Source of the DNA: Axinella damicornis
Lineage: Eukaryota; Porifera; Demospongiae; Axinellida; Axinellidae
Length of the DNA stretch: 64,000 nucleotides
Reading direction: 5' to 3'
Assembly (NCBI GenBank): GCA_963931865.1
Contig: OZ007506.1
Coordinates: 5,680,696-5,744,695 of the forward strand
In this document: positions 11,599-23,874 of the stretch, piece after piece
Numbering within the stretch: position 1 is the first letter of the stretch
Layout of the letters: each line of letters begins with the position of its first letter
Translations under genes and position numbers: made by a program
Notes under the pieces: model-generated
The model's database searches: none
What the model saw: only the letters and a program-made list of their open reading frames with translations
Told to the model about the DNA's origin: nothing

Positions 11599-12216
11599 GG
11601 TTACGGGTACCCGTTGACCGGAAGTAAAATCTAATTAGCGTGTTTACAGGCAGCTGCACGTTAACGCTGAGGCCGTTGTGCGCGAAGTTAACACATCCAC
11701 GCATGCGACAAAGTTTGTCTCCAAAAAGGTAATTCAGGTGGAAATAGTCATTTAAATCGCTGCTAATAACATATATCTAGTGACAGAGCTAGTTTTGGGA
11801 GATAGAGTAGACTGTTTCTCGCTGCTAGAGAGGCAAGTCGCCGCCTCACCCGTTATTGAACGCCATTTTCCCAGTGTACTTTGGTCTCTAGCCGGAGATG
11901 CTCGGCGAATTACTTGTCCATTTATAGCTCTGTCACTAGACATTCATGTCTTCTAGCTGCGTCCTGAAGCTGAAGTTGCAGTTCTGCACACAACGAGAAT
12001 GGTTTGTCGCATGCGTTCAGAATTTATACAAGTAGGTGGGAGGGGCCAAAGTGTCCAGCTAGCCACGCCTCTGCAGGAAGTTCGTCTTTCAAGCAGTAGG
12101 CGGGTCTAAATAGGTTCGAGTCCAGCACCGACTTTGTTCCTAGGCGGCGTAAGAATTGGCATGGGTGCATGAATGTAGTTGCTGTTATTGCACAGTATAC
12201 GTGGGTACCCGTAACC
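11599..12216. mobile_element. TTAA-flanked MITE (piggyBac-like), 618 bp
   Basis: Both ends carry ggttacgggtaccc in inverted orientation, and each end abuts TTAA (11595-11598 and 12217-12220). TTAA duplication with terminal repeats is the piggyBac signature. A second truncated copy of the left end lies at 14424-14505. A separate inverted pair (tctagtgacagagcta at 11776 and tagctctgtcactaga ending 11940) sits inside and looks like another small element inserted into this one. Confidence 0.8.
11776..11940. mobile_element. nested small inverted-repeat element
   Basis: Ends tctagtgacagagcta and tagctctgtcactaga are perfect inverted repeats of 16 bases, about 165 bp apart, inside the TTAA-flanked element. 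No coding content was seen and target duplications could not be assigned. Confidence 0.6.
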
Positions 12217-12220
12217 TTAA

Positions 12221-13440
12221 GGTTACGATGTACAATTCGATAAACGTTTTTGCTGGTAACTTTGCCGCTTTATATCTCAGGAGCTATAACAGATATCAAT
12301 CCAAAACAAGTTGCATTCCAACATTCCAACACTACATGAAAGAAGTATGAACACCTGGAACAGGAAAGTAAAATGCCTCAAGGCATTTGGACCTAGGCGA
12401 TTAGACTCACTGTTCAAGCGCTTTTGCGCCAAATTACTGAGAGGCAGAGGGTAGCCCAACCCTCAAAAATTCTCCAGCACTAGTACACAGTATTTGCTAG
12501 GTCGTGACGAAGAGATATTCAGCGATCTGTGTCTACTTTTAGCTACATGTACAAAAACTTACCGGTTCAGCCAAGATGAGCATTCTGTAGGCACGCATAG
12601 CCTCCGTTTTATGCCCCAATTTCGTGATATCGCTTCGTGCCGCCCTGCAAAATACATCAGGCTACACGTGCAGCAAGTCAAAATTCATGAGAAACAATTT
12701 CCCTTCGTCATATTTGGCGCAAGGTTTCAAATACTGTAAGGTCTCATTAGTCTGTTGTTAATTGAATTTGTACCGCGTTTACATGTACCGCTTCCGCTAT
12801 GAATAACATTATCTCGTTGTTTTATGTAAACAAACTGACAGCTGCCTCCTAATTGTTCATCGTAAGCTAGCGAAATAAAACTTACTCGACACAAAGCAGG
12901 GAGGGTAGTCAACATGCAGACCAAACATCATTACAGCAGCTCACACTGTAGCCGTCGTACGCTGGTTAAATCGATTCCAGCAAACTATTCACCAAAAATC
13001 TCCAGTGCGAAGACCGCCAGCAACTCGATTCTACTGTTGGGAGACACGCCATAGGAAGCTCTAGGGCTGGACATAAGCGTTTTGTGGCTAGGTTGAGCAG
13101 TCCTCGAAAGAACGACTCTTGAGTGCGAATAACCGCCATCTTGACTCCCCTCTTTGGAATACAGCATCGTATAACTTCGGAACGGTCATCAGTATCCACA
13201 AAAACGCTATGTCTGGCCCTTTCTATACTGTTTGTACCTATTTCAACACGGTCTTCCAAGTCCAGGTCGGATCACACGGCTTTGTTTTTGGTGACAAAAA
13301 AACTATGAAATAGCGCTTAATTAAGTATACGGTGCGCGTAACCGCGCGTAGGGATCCCGTAATCAATAGTATCGCATTTCACGTGACTTTAATGAGACTA
13401 GACCTGATTAGAAAAGGTCAACCTTGGCCAACCTCCTCTC
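12221..13440. other. spacer, nothing recognised
   Basis: Only overlapping short open frames on both strands (for example 12494-12739 plus, 12966-13259 minus) are seen, with no splice-supported exon chain or inverted repeat. The last 100 bases before 13440 are CpG-richer (gtgcgcgtaaccgcgcgtag) and could belong to the promoter of the gene at 13526. Confidence 0.4.
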
Positions 13441-13470
13441 TGGGCTAGCCCGCTATATACTAATCTCTAC
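13440..13470 (+). promoter_or_regulatory. possible TATA region upstream of the 13526 gene
   Basis: The sequence cccgctatatactaatc lies about 75 bases ahead of the ATG at 13526. The position suits a TATA box with a short leader, but no initiator or other element confirms it. Confidence 0.3.
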
Positions 13471-13525
13471 CTAGTAGACAAGTAAGGTCGTGAATAGCTA
13501 GCCCTAGTGGTGCCGGTGTATTGGG

Positions 13526-14056
13526 ATGCCAGGCTGGGAGGCGTACGCAAGGGGTGCCGCGTATGGTGTCCTTAGTGTTGGCGCTGTGGCCGTGGGCTGG
13601 ATGTGGGTTGTGCCTGCCGGGGTAGCAGTGGGAGTCGGCGCAGCCGTAGGTGCCGTTGGAGTGGAGTATGGCGTTGTGAAGGAGTCAGCAACCAGAGAGT
13701 ATGAGTGTCAAAAGAAAGCACTTGCCCACGAAGCAGGCCTAGTAAGAAAACGAGCGGCGGTATGGGAAGAGAAGGCGACAGCATGGGAAGAGAAGGCGAC
13801 AGCATGGGAAGAGAAGGCGACAGCTATGGCTAAAGCAGCGAGCATGGGATGCACGATTGTGATCCTGCTTGCGCTTTTACTGGCAACTGTGTTGCTTTCA
13901 CTGCTGTTTCAGTATAACCTGCCTGATTCAGCGTCTGAACTTGACATTACATTTGCTGTTGCAATAACGTTAATCATGATGTGGACGTTTCGTTTGCTTT
14001 CTGTCATCTTGGTATTGTCCACCGTGTATGCACTTTACTGCTTCCTAAACATGTAG
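13526..14056 (+). CDS. single-exon small membrane protein with WEEKATA repeats
   Basis: An uninterrupted 176-codon frame from ATG to TAG. Residues 10-48 are glycine/alanine/valine-rich and hydrophobic (GVLSVGAVAVGW, then GVAVGVGAAVGAVGV), which could be one or two membrane passes. Residues 50-75 are charged. Residues 78-99 contain three tandem WEEKATA heptads. Residues 108-131 (IVILLALLLATVLLSLLF) and 140-175 (two further hydrophobic stretches) are clear membrane segments. The predicted form is therefore a multi-pass membrane protein with a short charged repeat region. The family is not recognised. The 21-base repeat encoding WEEKATA is nearly identical between copies, so it expanded recently. 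A possible TATA lies 75 bases upstream. A chance frame of this length with such ordered hydrophobicity is unlikely, but expression is unproven. Confidence 0.6.
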   Translation: MPGWEAYARGAAYGVLSVGAVAVGWMWVVPAGVAVGVGAAVGAVGVEYGVVKESATREYECQKKALAHEAGLVRKRAAVWEEKATAWEEKATAWEEKATAMAKAASMGCTIVILLALLLATVLLSLLFQYNLPDSASELDITFAVAITLIMMWTFRLLSVILVLSTVYALYCFLNM

Positions 14057-14423
14057 CCTGTGGAATGTACCAGGTCTGCCTAGCCTTATAAACTACCGTA
14101 GGCTAACCATGCTACGTGTAGCTATCCTGAGCTGTAAACTATTATTCTCATTTTGGAGCTTTTGAACTGCAGCTGTATATAATAATATTATACATGTGAA
14201 CTGTTATCTGTTTGGGGGCGGTCCTAGACCGAGTTGTGATGTCGTGAATATAGATTCTAATTACACTTGTAGGGCTAGGCTATACCAAAGTTTAATATTT
14301 GTTTACAACATTGTAGTTGTTGTATGTCTTCAAGGTCCTGCATGCACAGTATGTACTAGTGCACGTGGTAGGACATAATTCAGCCATCGGCTGTTTCATT
14401 ATCATGCATGGCCGGGTGGTTAA

Positions 14424-14505
14424 GGTTACGGGTACGGACCGTACGGGTACCCGTTGACCGGAAATAAAATTTAATTTGCCTGTTTACGGGCAGCTGCATG
14501 TTACT
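14424..14505 (+). mobile_element. truncated copy of the TTAA-flanked element's left end
   Basis: After TTAA (14420-14423) the sequence ggttacgggtac is followed by gtacccgttgaccgga and then by aataaaatttaatttgc and cagctgcatgtta, matching 11599-11670 apart from a few substitutions and a small internal duplication (cggaccgtacgggt). The right end is not found before the receptor start. Confidence 0.7.
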
Positions 14506-14772
14506 AGTGTTTCAGCGATTCCCGTGCTTATCTACATTCTACAACTTTTGTCACAGAAAAGGTAATGGCAGATATTCAAAAAAAATATTTTATCAAAAAC
14601 GAATAATTAGAATATACGGCCGTGAGGGCAGGGCGCTAATTAGAGTATTCATTGCACTTATTTTGCCATTCAGCGTGGCTGTAAAAGAGCAACCGGATGT
14701 AACGTCACGTCAATCAAATTCCTTCGCTCTTGTGTGCAACTGGCGCGGTGAACGACTCAGTCCGACGTGAGC

Positions 14773-17700
14773 ATGGAGGTAGGTTTGCATGGTTTGGTGG
14801 TCGCCTGTCTGATTAGCTTGTTCCAGCTGCACGTTGTAAGAAGCCAGTATGCCACTGACAACAAGACTGAGCTGTATATTGCCTTCATCACTTCGTACGG
14901 CAAGCAGTACAACTCGTCGGGAACAGTACCTGCTCTGGAACTTGCGCTGGAAGAGATCAACAATTCCTCTGAAGTGCTACGCGACTACAAGCTGAGCCTA
15001 TTCAAAGGCAGGATTGGGGATTCGCAGGTATATAAAGAAATGCAGAGAGCCGGCAGGAAGTCCATACTTACCGCCTTGCCCCACCCTAACCCTAGTCTGG
15101 TGCACCGCAGCCAGACCCTCCTCCGCGTGCGAGGGCAGGCTGCGCCAGACTACCCTAACCGGCCTTCCCCTTAAAATCCTGCATTCTCTGTATAGTAAAT
15201 GCTACTCGGAATTGTTTGTTTGAACTAAGCCCACCAACAAAAAACTCTTAAGAGAACCCCAGTGTCCCATAAGGCCACTATTTGTTGCATATTAGTTTCT
15301 CATCCGGACTTCCCAAGAATAGTATGCGGGCAGGCGGACATTATCATTATGCCATTATAATTACCCCGCACATGCATGCGCGAAGCAGGGTTAAGCAATC
15401 GGTTTTATCTGTCAGTCATCTGTCTGTCAGTCTGTCAGTCAGGCGAAAAAATTTGAAATCTCCCCTCATAACCATTGAAATGGAGTCAAACAATAGCAAA
15501 AAACTGCTCTATGTGTACCTGACTGAAGTCAAGGCGCTCCGTTTCGCGGGTAGAGTAGGGAATTGAATATCGGACGCCTACTATAATCGGACACATTAGT
15601 GCCGAGCGCGTATATTACCGGAAGTGGGCGGGACCTTCAGTCGATACTACAGACCCATCGCACTTTGAGTTGAAAGTTTGGTGATTCTCTGTTGCTTGGT
15701 TCTGGAACTACAGCCAGCCAAAGTCCATTTTCGGACGAAGGTATGATCGGACAAATTGATGTATTATTGTACGACGCTCCCTGCTTCTTCTCTGAAGGAA
15801 CTTTCTCCAAGATTTTTACATTTTCGGGAAGCCTCATGACCCCTCTGCTGCAGGCTCACTTTTTGTCTCCGTGGCTGATTCGAGCACTAGGGAGTATCAC
15901 CGATGTCGACCAGGGTCTCGTGGTCCACGATAATCGTGGACTGTGTTTACAGGAACAAAATTGGGAAAACAGCTGTATCTCAACGTATAAACACGGGACT
16001 TGCACCGTTGTGTTGCTGAGGACCTGCACATTCTACTGATATCTGAATCGCAGCACTAGAGTGTACCTGTGAGTGTCTATGCCAAAGTACGGTGAAATTT
16101 CACTCCCCAACACTGTCTGACACAGACCTGGAGACCCTGGTCGACATTCGGTGATACTCCCTCGGTGCACCTCAGACACCCTGGGCACCTCAGACACCCT
16201 AGACACCTCAGACACCCTGGGCACCTGAGACACCGTCTGACACGTGTCTGACGGTGTCTCAGGTGCCCAGGGTGTCTGACGTGCCCAGGGTGTCTGAGCC
16301 ATTTTTCATCGTTGAGACCATTTTTCTGTCTAGCGCTGCATGGGCGGTACCGAAAACGAAACCTGCCCAGGGTGTCTGAGGTGCCCAGGGTGTCAGACAG
16401 TGCCCAGGGTGTCTGAGGTGCCCAGGGTGTCTGAGGTGTCTGATGGTGTCTCTGGTGCCCAGGGTGTCCGAGGTGTCCAGGGTGTCCGAGGTGTCCAGGG
16501 TGTCCGAGGTGTCCAGGGTGTCTGAGGTGCCCAGGGTGTCTGAGGTGCCCAGGGTGTCTGAGGTGCCCAGGGTGTCTGAGGTGCCCAGGGTGTCTGAGGT
16601 GCCCAGGGTGTCTGAGGTGCCCAGGGTGTCTGAGGTGCCCAGGGTGTCTGAGGTGCCCAGGGTGTCTGAGGTGCCCAGGGTGTCTGAGGTGCCCAGGGTG
16701 TCTGAGGTGCCCAGGGTGTCTGAGGTGCCCAGGGTGTCTGAGGTGCCCAGGGTGTCTGACGGTGTCTCAGGTGCCCAGGGTGTCTGAGGTGCCCAGGGTG
16801 CCTGACCCTGTCTCAGGTGCCCAGGGTGTCTGACCCTGTCTCAGGTGCCCAGGGTGTCTCAGGTGCCCTGGGTGTCTCAGGTGCCCAGGGTGTCTCAGGT
16901 GCCTGGGTGTCTCAGGTGTCTAGTGTGTCTGAGGTGCCCAGGGTGTCTGATGGTGTCTCAGGTGCCCAGGGTGTCTCAGGTGCCCAGGGTGTGTGTCTGA
17001 CTGTGTCTCAGGTGCCTAGGGTGTCTGATGGTGTCTGAGGTGCCCAGGGTGTCTGATGGTGTCTGAGGTGCCCAGGGTGTCTGATGGTGTCTGAGGTGCC
17101 CAGGGTGTCTGAGGTGCCCAGGGTGTCTCAGGTGTCTAGTGTGTCTGGGGTGTCTCAGGTGCCCAGGGTGTCTGAGGTGCCCAGGGTGTCTGATGGTGTC
17201 TGAGGTGCCCAGGGTGTCTGAGGTGCCCAGGGTGTCTCAGGTGCCCAGGGTGTCTCAGGTGCCCAGGGTGTCTCAGGTGCCCAGGGTGTCTCAGGTGCCC
17301 AGGGTGTGTGTCTGACGGTGTCTCAGGTGCCCAGGGTGTCTCAGGTGCCCAGGGTGTGTGTCTGACGGTGTCTCAGGTGTCTCAGGTGCCCAGGGTGTCT
17401 GCCAGTGTCTCAGGTGCCCAGGGTATCTGAGGTGTCTAGGGTGTCTGAGGTGCCCAGGGTGTCTGAGGTGCCCAGGGTGTCTGAGGTGCCCAGCTCTCAT
17501 ACTCTACTGCACTACCTTCCCAATATTTTCTGCAGTGTGAAAGAATGGAGTCTCTCAACAGCTTCCTGGACATGATCACCACGGGCCCCCCAAAGCTGGC
17601 TGTTTTAGGATGTGGGTGCTCTGTTGCTACAGAACCTGTTGCTGAGATCAGTGATTTCTGGAACATCACACATGTAAGAAAATGCTATACTGTTCATGCA

Positions 17701-19927
17701 TATATGCTGGGTCCCCTGAGTTACCTAGAATCTGCTCTTACACTAAAGTTTCTGCCAATAATGGTTGCGAGAAACGTGGCATGGTTGTACAGTTGGATAA
17801 TCAAGTAACCACTGCACTCTTGGTAGCGCAACTCACAGGTATATAATTTGAGCAGAATCTGATTGCATCCACTAGCTAATAGTTACAGTTAGTCTCGTTC
17901 CCAAGCTACTCCTAAGCAGGTTACCTTGAGGCTCACTCCAATTAACGTACACCTTAAATGGCGTTCATACTGCCAGCAACTGTAAGGGTGTGTGTAAAAG
18001 CCAGACTGCCGGATCACCCGGATCACCAAAAATGCCATCCAAAAAAGAATGGTCAATTAATGCACGCTGGCGCGGCGTTAAGTGCTTGTGTGTACGGCCG
18101 GCCACATGCACAGCTAAACAGTCGCCTCCTGATATTGACGACTCACTGTGCTGGGGAGTATAAACACATTCTGTATGCCGCCAGTACCCCAGTTAGCAGC
18201 TGCACCGAATCAGGGAGTCTAGACTTGACCAAGTATAGTTAGCTACTAGCTACACAGTACACACTGCGCGTGCAGAGCGGTCTAGCCTGGGACTCTCGAT
18301 CGTAGGCCTGCCAAGTTTAGCGAGTCGTCAGACGGTTGAGCAGGCGGAAATACTACAATCAGTACAATGTATGCCGCTACTAACCTGTGGTTATTTGTGC
18401 CAGTGCTGTGTCTCAGAGGCGTTGACGGTCTATCCAGCAACCAACGATAGCAATGAGTGATGGCATTGGGATGAGTGATGACATTGGGATGAGTGATGGC
18501 ATTGGGATGAGTGATGGCATTGGATGTGTGCGCGTTTTGATGTGCACTTGTACAATTAACAGTGAACTGTTCAGTGCATATAATATTATTACCCCGCGCG
18601 CGCATGCGCGAAGCGGGGTTAAGCAATCGGTGTTGTCTGTCAGTCTGTCATGCGAAAAAAAATTGAAATCTCGCCACATAGACCCTCATAAACCATCGAA
18701 AGGGAGTCAAACAATAGCAAATAGCAAAAAACTGCTCTATGTGTACCCGACTGAAGTCAAGGCGCTTCGTTTCGCTGCATTTCGGCAATTTCCTACTTTT
18801 CATAACATTGGCTCCACCTCTTCGTGACCTCAGAGTCCCATCAAGAACAGGACACACAGTGCACTTGCTTTGAGCTGACCGCTAGGAAACAGTGTTTTCT
18901 CACGATTTATGTTCCTCACAGACGTCGTGGCTATTATTTCGGCTGTTTTTTCCAGCTATTTCCTATTATTTGTAACATTTGGCCCCACCTCTTCAGCCTC
19001 ACAATATTATATACGGTAAGCAGTCACTCCCACACCATGGATACGGCCATACACGAACACAGTATACGCGATAGCACCTGTTCGATGTGCATCGGCAGAG
19101 ATGTCACGTCGATTGTAGCTGCACTGTATCCTGTAGACGTTCCGCGCGGGGTATGTGTTCTGTGAACACCTCTAGTTAGTTAAAGAAATGCCAAGGTGCA
19201 AAGTGCGAGGACGCTTTTCTTTGAGCACATCTGCCAGAATTCCCACTGTATGTCTCATCAGCCACTGCCCCCCCCCCCCCCCCCCCCCCCCTCGGCATTG
19301 ACTAGATCTCCCAGGCCTTCCCCCTCTGTATATGTTCTAGGACCAGGAGGTGGGAATGATCTTGCACCAGGTGGTCTGAGAACAGAGGCCAGTGAAAGTC
19401 CAATTTGCCTTGTGGCAGCAAGTGTACATGTATTAGGCAGGCTTCTGTAGGTGTGGGAACAAGTTAACAGTTGGCTTCTACTTACAATCTAATCTTGATC
19501 CCAGAGTCCCAGACCCGGAACGTGCACATGCGAAAAAGGGGTCTGATGACAATGCAACATGCTGTCTGACCTTCAAGGGGTGTGACCATGATGACATACT
19601 CAGGTGGAAATTGCGTAGTTTAAATTCGAAGATGCCCAGAAAACGGTGAGAAAGGAAATACGTATTCTTTAGTACCACGGAAGGTAGGACTCCTCTTCAC
19701 GTAGTTCTGCACTGTGTCTACCAGGTCTACTCTGCCGACATGAAAAAAACTGCAAAATACATTATTGCTCTAACTAAACTCTGATTGGCCATCCCACATT
19801 CCAGACATCAATGTCATAGGGCCGAGCAAACTGTTGTATTGTTGCCAGACCCCTTTTTGTGGGTGCGTGTTTGGGGTCAGGGAACGAGACTAGTTGCAAT
19901 CACAAATGCAGCCTCGAACCCAGGGGT

Positions 19928-19964
<37 letters not shown>

Positions 19965-22206
19965 GGGGACTTTCCCCTCCCCCCCCCCCCCCCTCCGTGC
20001 CTGCGTTCGAGGCTATCACAACTGTGATTACATGTATATGACTTCTTAGTGGCTGATGGGATTGTCCCAGAGGGTAGGACAAGATCACTTGGTCATTTTG
20101 AATAACGTACATGTAATGCAAAGCCGTTCTATGGCTTTTCTATGTGGGAGAAGCGTTGCACTTTCAATGCATCTGTGTCCTTTACGTAAAGACTGCGAGT
20201 GATTTACGAAACGGCTACTCTACGCATTGCGTGCCTGTAATGAGCAGCGAATGCAGACTTTACCACTCTCAAATGTTTAGCAGTAGTTACATGTAAGAAG
20301 TCAATGATGTGATTGAACCCCAGCAATCGTCGGCACTAGAGCTGCTAGTCTGCTACTTCTCCATACACTTCTTGTATATCATTGTACACTATACCTCTGG
20401 AATGTTAATTACCACATGTGCACGGACCTTGTCCCACACAATGCATGCACACCTTATATTCCGCAGATCTCCTATGCCTCTTCTAGCTCATCCCTCAATG
20501 AAAGGGTGAGGTTCCCAAACTTCTGGCGCACCTATCCCTCTGAAGACAACATAGTTTTACCCATTCTGGCAGTCTTGATGCAATATGGGTGGAATCAGCT
20601 GAAGATCATTACCCAGGACGAGACGTTATTCACCTTAGTAAGTGAGCAGTTTATGTTATAGCATGGCAATGAAGGCTGCGGCACTCAGGCTTTATGTCAC
20701 AGCAGTGCCATTATCTGGCATACAGCCCGTGTTGCCATGCTATAACTAATTTATTTATTGCATGTGCCTACGTAGATATTGGCACTGCTCTGATGTCACA
20801 GCTATTCCATATGCCAGATATTGGCACTGCTCTGATGTCACAGCTATTCCATATGCCAGATATTGGCACTGCTCTGATGTCACAGCTATTCCATATGCCA
20901 GATGCCAGATATTGGCACTGCTCTGATGTCACAGCTATTCCATATGCCAGATGCCAGATATTGGCACTGCTCTGATGTCACAGCTGTGCCATATGCCAGA
21001 TATTGGCACTGCTCTGATGTCACAGCTGTGCCATATGCCAGATATTGGCACACTGGCATCCTTGAGGTTATCATGCAATAATGAGTTCTCTGCAGACCAA
21101 GGATTTAGTGGTACTGGAAGTTATAGAAAGTCGTTCACAATCTCACATTATGACTGTGATGAACGATGGTAAACTATTACTAGAACATTCTAATAGGAGA
21201 AACAACACGAGCTCAACCATGTGATATTGCCCATTCTCCACCCACCCAATTAGTCCACAGAGCAACTTCGTTCTGACCTCAGGAATGCTGGGATGACGGT
21301 GGACATGAACGGCACCACTACTTTCCGCACCAGAGACAACGTGGCCACCGCAGAGAATCTTTTTGTAAGAATGGATGAATGTACAGGGCAGCTACATGTT
21401 GGGTGTGATAAATTGAAGTGTGCACTAGTGCTACACTACCTGTAAATAAGGGCACCTTCATCATCAAAATTGCTCCATGATCGTACTGTCTGCTCACCCA
21501 TCTGAGTCTGTGGTGGAAACACTTCACTTTGTTTATTTCCTGTGTAAACTATGCCTACGGGCACCCCTCTAAGTAGCAGAATCACCAAAATAACCATGAT
21601 CACACTTGGTTGACATGGCAGGTTGACATGGCAGCCTTCAGCGGACACGTTCGCACCATGAGATTATGCGATGATTACACGTTCCATAGTATACTTCAAG
21701 CCCAAGAAGTTCGACTTTGTTCACCAGACCGTTTCTCCCACGAGGAGGTGTGGTTTGGGCACGAGACTAATACTTGACTAGGCTAGGCTTCTGAACAATA
21801 TGAATCTCATTTATGCACCCCTCTTTGGCGGAACACTGGACCCAATATGTGTGCATCCACCTTGCTCCCTCCAGACATCTGTGTGATGCATGCATAATAC
21901 ATGCATATTGTTGGTTCACAGGTGTATCATCTCCCTGTACGTGTATCTATTATACAGCATCCTGTGGTGTATACACCGCAGGGCATGATTTGCTCTCTGA
22001 TATAAGTAGCTGCATAGTAGAATAGTTCCACAGTTCATTTTACGTGTTGCAATAAGTTACGTTTCGCTCATTCCATGCACTTGTAGAGTTCTGAAATTCG
22101 TGTGTACATTCTGAACATGTACTCCATACATGCAAGAAGAGTCATGTGTGCTGTGAGTTACAAGTTGGTGTCTTACTGTTACTCACTCCAGTCCGCTACC
22201 TCCATG

Positions 22207-22244
<38 letters not shown>

Positions 22245-22248
22245 CCTA

Positions 22249-22283
<35 letters not shown>

Positions 22284-23843
22284 ATATCTATCTATCTGTT
22301 TACCACTTTCCTCTCCTAGAGCTCCCAGTCAACTTTTTGTCTCCTTGCACCCTGACTTTCTCCTCCCTTGTACATGCATAAACACACAGGCTGCAAGTAG
22401 GGCCCGGGAAGAGTTTGATCCTGCCTTCCACTATCGCAGTTATGTGTGGATAACTCTTGGCTGGTACCACCAGCTGTGGTGGACAGTGGAAGCGGCACAA
22501 GACGATCAGGTCAACTGTACCGATACAGAGCTGGATATGCTGTTGGAGAGAACGATTGCCGTGCAGCACTTTCCGACTGCTGAAAATAGAACTGCCTCTA
22601 CTGATGTGTCTTTGGTGGGTGTAATGAGTACATGTGGGGATGTGGAGATGTTAAGACTTACATGATATCAATACATTAAGGTTTTAACCGTGTGTGTGTG
22701 TGTGTGTCTGTCTTTCTGTCTGTCTGTGTGTGATGGAAGTGGGTGGGTTGGGGGCGGGACTGACTATGGTGACACACTTCTGCCAAACCTCGAACTCTGC
22801 AAAGATTGCACGGAGATATGAAGAAATATTGCAAGGGATGGAACCTTCCAAAACGGCTGAGGCAGCAAGCGGACACTATCCGGGAGCAGCAGCTGTAGCT
22901 GACGCAATCAGGGAGCAGCGGACTGAAGCGGATGCGATTGGGGAGCACCAGCTTAGGTGGATGCGGTCGGGAAGCACCAGCTGAGGTAGACGTGATCGGG
23001 GTGCAACAACTGCATGAAGCCCACACAATAGGGGAGGAGCAGCTGCAATGGGCCCCAGGCTGCTAATGCAGACAAACGAAGGGGAAGTAGCTGAAGAGAG
23101 CAAAGCTGCTTGTAGCTTATTAAATTTTGTTCCCTCCCCTGTGCTCCCCCCTCCCCATTCTCTTCTCTCTTCCCATCCTCACCTACCCTCCCAACCCCCC
23201 TCCTCCCCACTCTCACAGACTGCTGAGGAGTTTCTTGATGACTATACACAGCGACTGAACAGCAGTGAGGGTGTGTACAACTTTGAGTTCACTGCATACC
23301 ACATCTATGACGCTGCCTGGACTCTGGCCTTCGCCATGAACAAGTAATCACCTAATAACTGGGAATGATGCTGTATCGGTAGCTAAAGCAATTTAAGTAG
23401 TTTCGTTGCTCTTGCTCATGTTCTGTGATCAGCAAGCTTTGCCTGCATTTGTGATTGCATGGTCGATGGCTATATGTGACAGTATTTGTGAAGGCTTTTG
23501 CCTCCTTTTTTCAAAGAAATAGCTTTTGTGAGTTGGCATTGGTGTCTCCTTCTCCAGCAAAGTACATGTAGTAAAGGACCTCTGCATATGGCGAGATAGC
23601 AGACAGCTTTTGTACAGGTTGTGATGTATTGTTACCTCAGCATTGGCTCTGCCCAATGTATCCACCCCTTCCTGTCTGATGAGGGCCACTGTATAGTGGC
23701 CGAAAGGTCTGTTTCAAACTACTGTAACATTTGAAATATTTGTTCGGTTGGTACGCGAGCTAATACACTAGGCATGGATACACCCAACCACACAGGACTT
23801 TATAGAAGCAACTGTATAGTATGTCACTGCTTACACCCCCCCC

Positions 23844-23874
<31 letters not shown>

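Noticed and set aside
16443..16787. Long open frames of VSEVPR (plus) and HLRHPG (minus) repeats
   Set aside because: They follow automatically from an 18-base tandem repeat without stops. There is no start context, splice support or non-repetitive extension.
16340..17500. The 18-bp array as a CRISPR-like or regulatory operator array
   Set aside because: Units are directly adjacent with no spacers, and variants change gradually along the array as in minisatellites.
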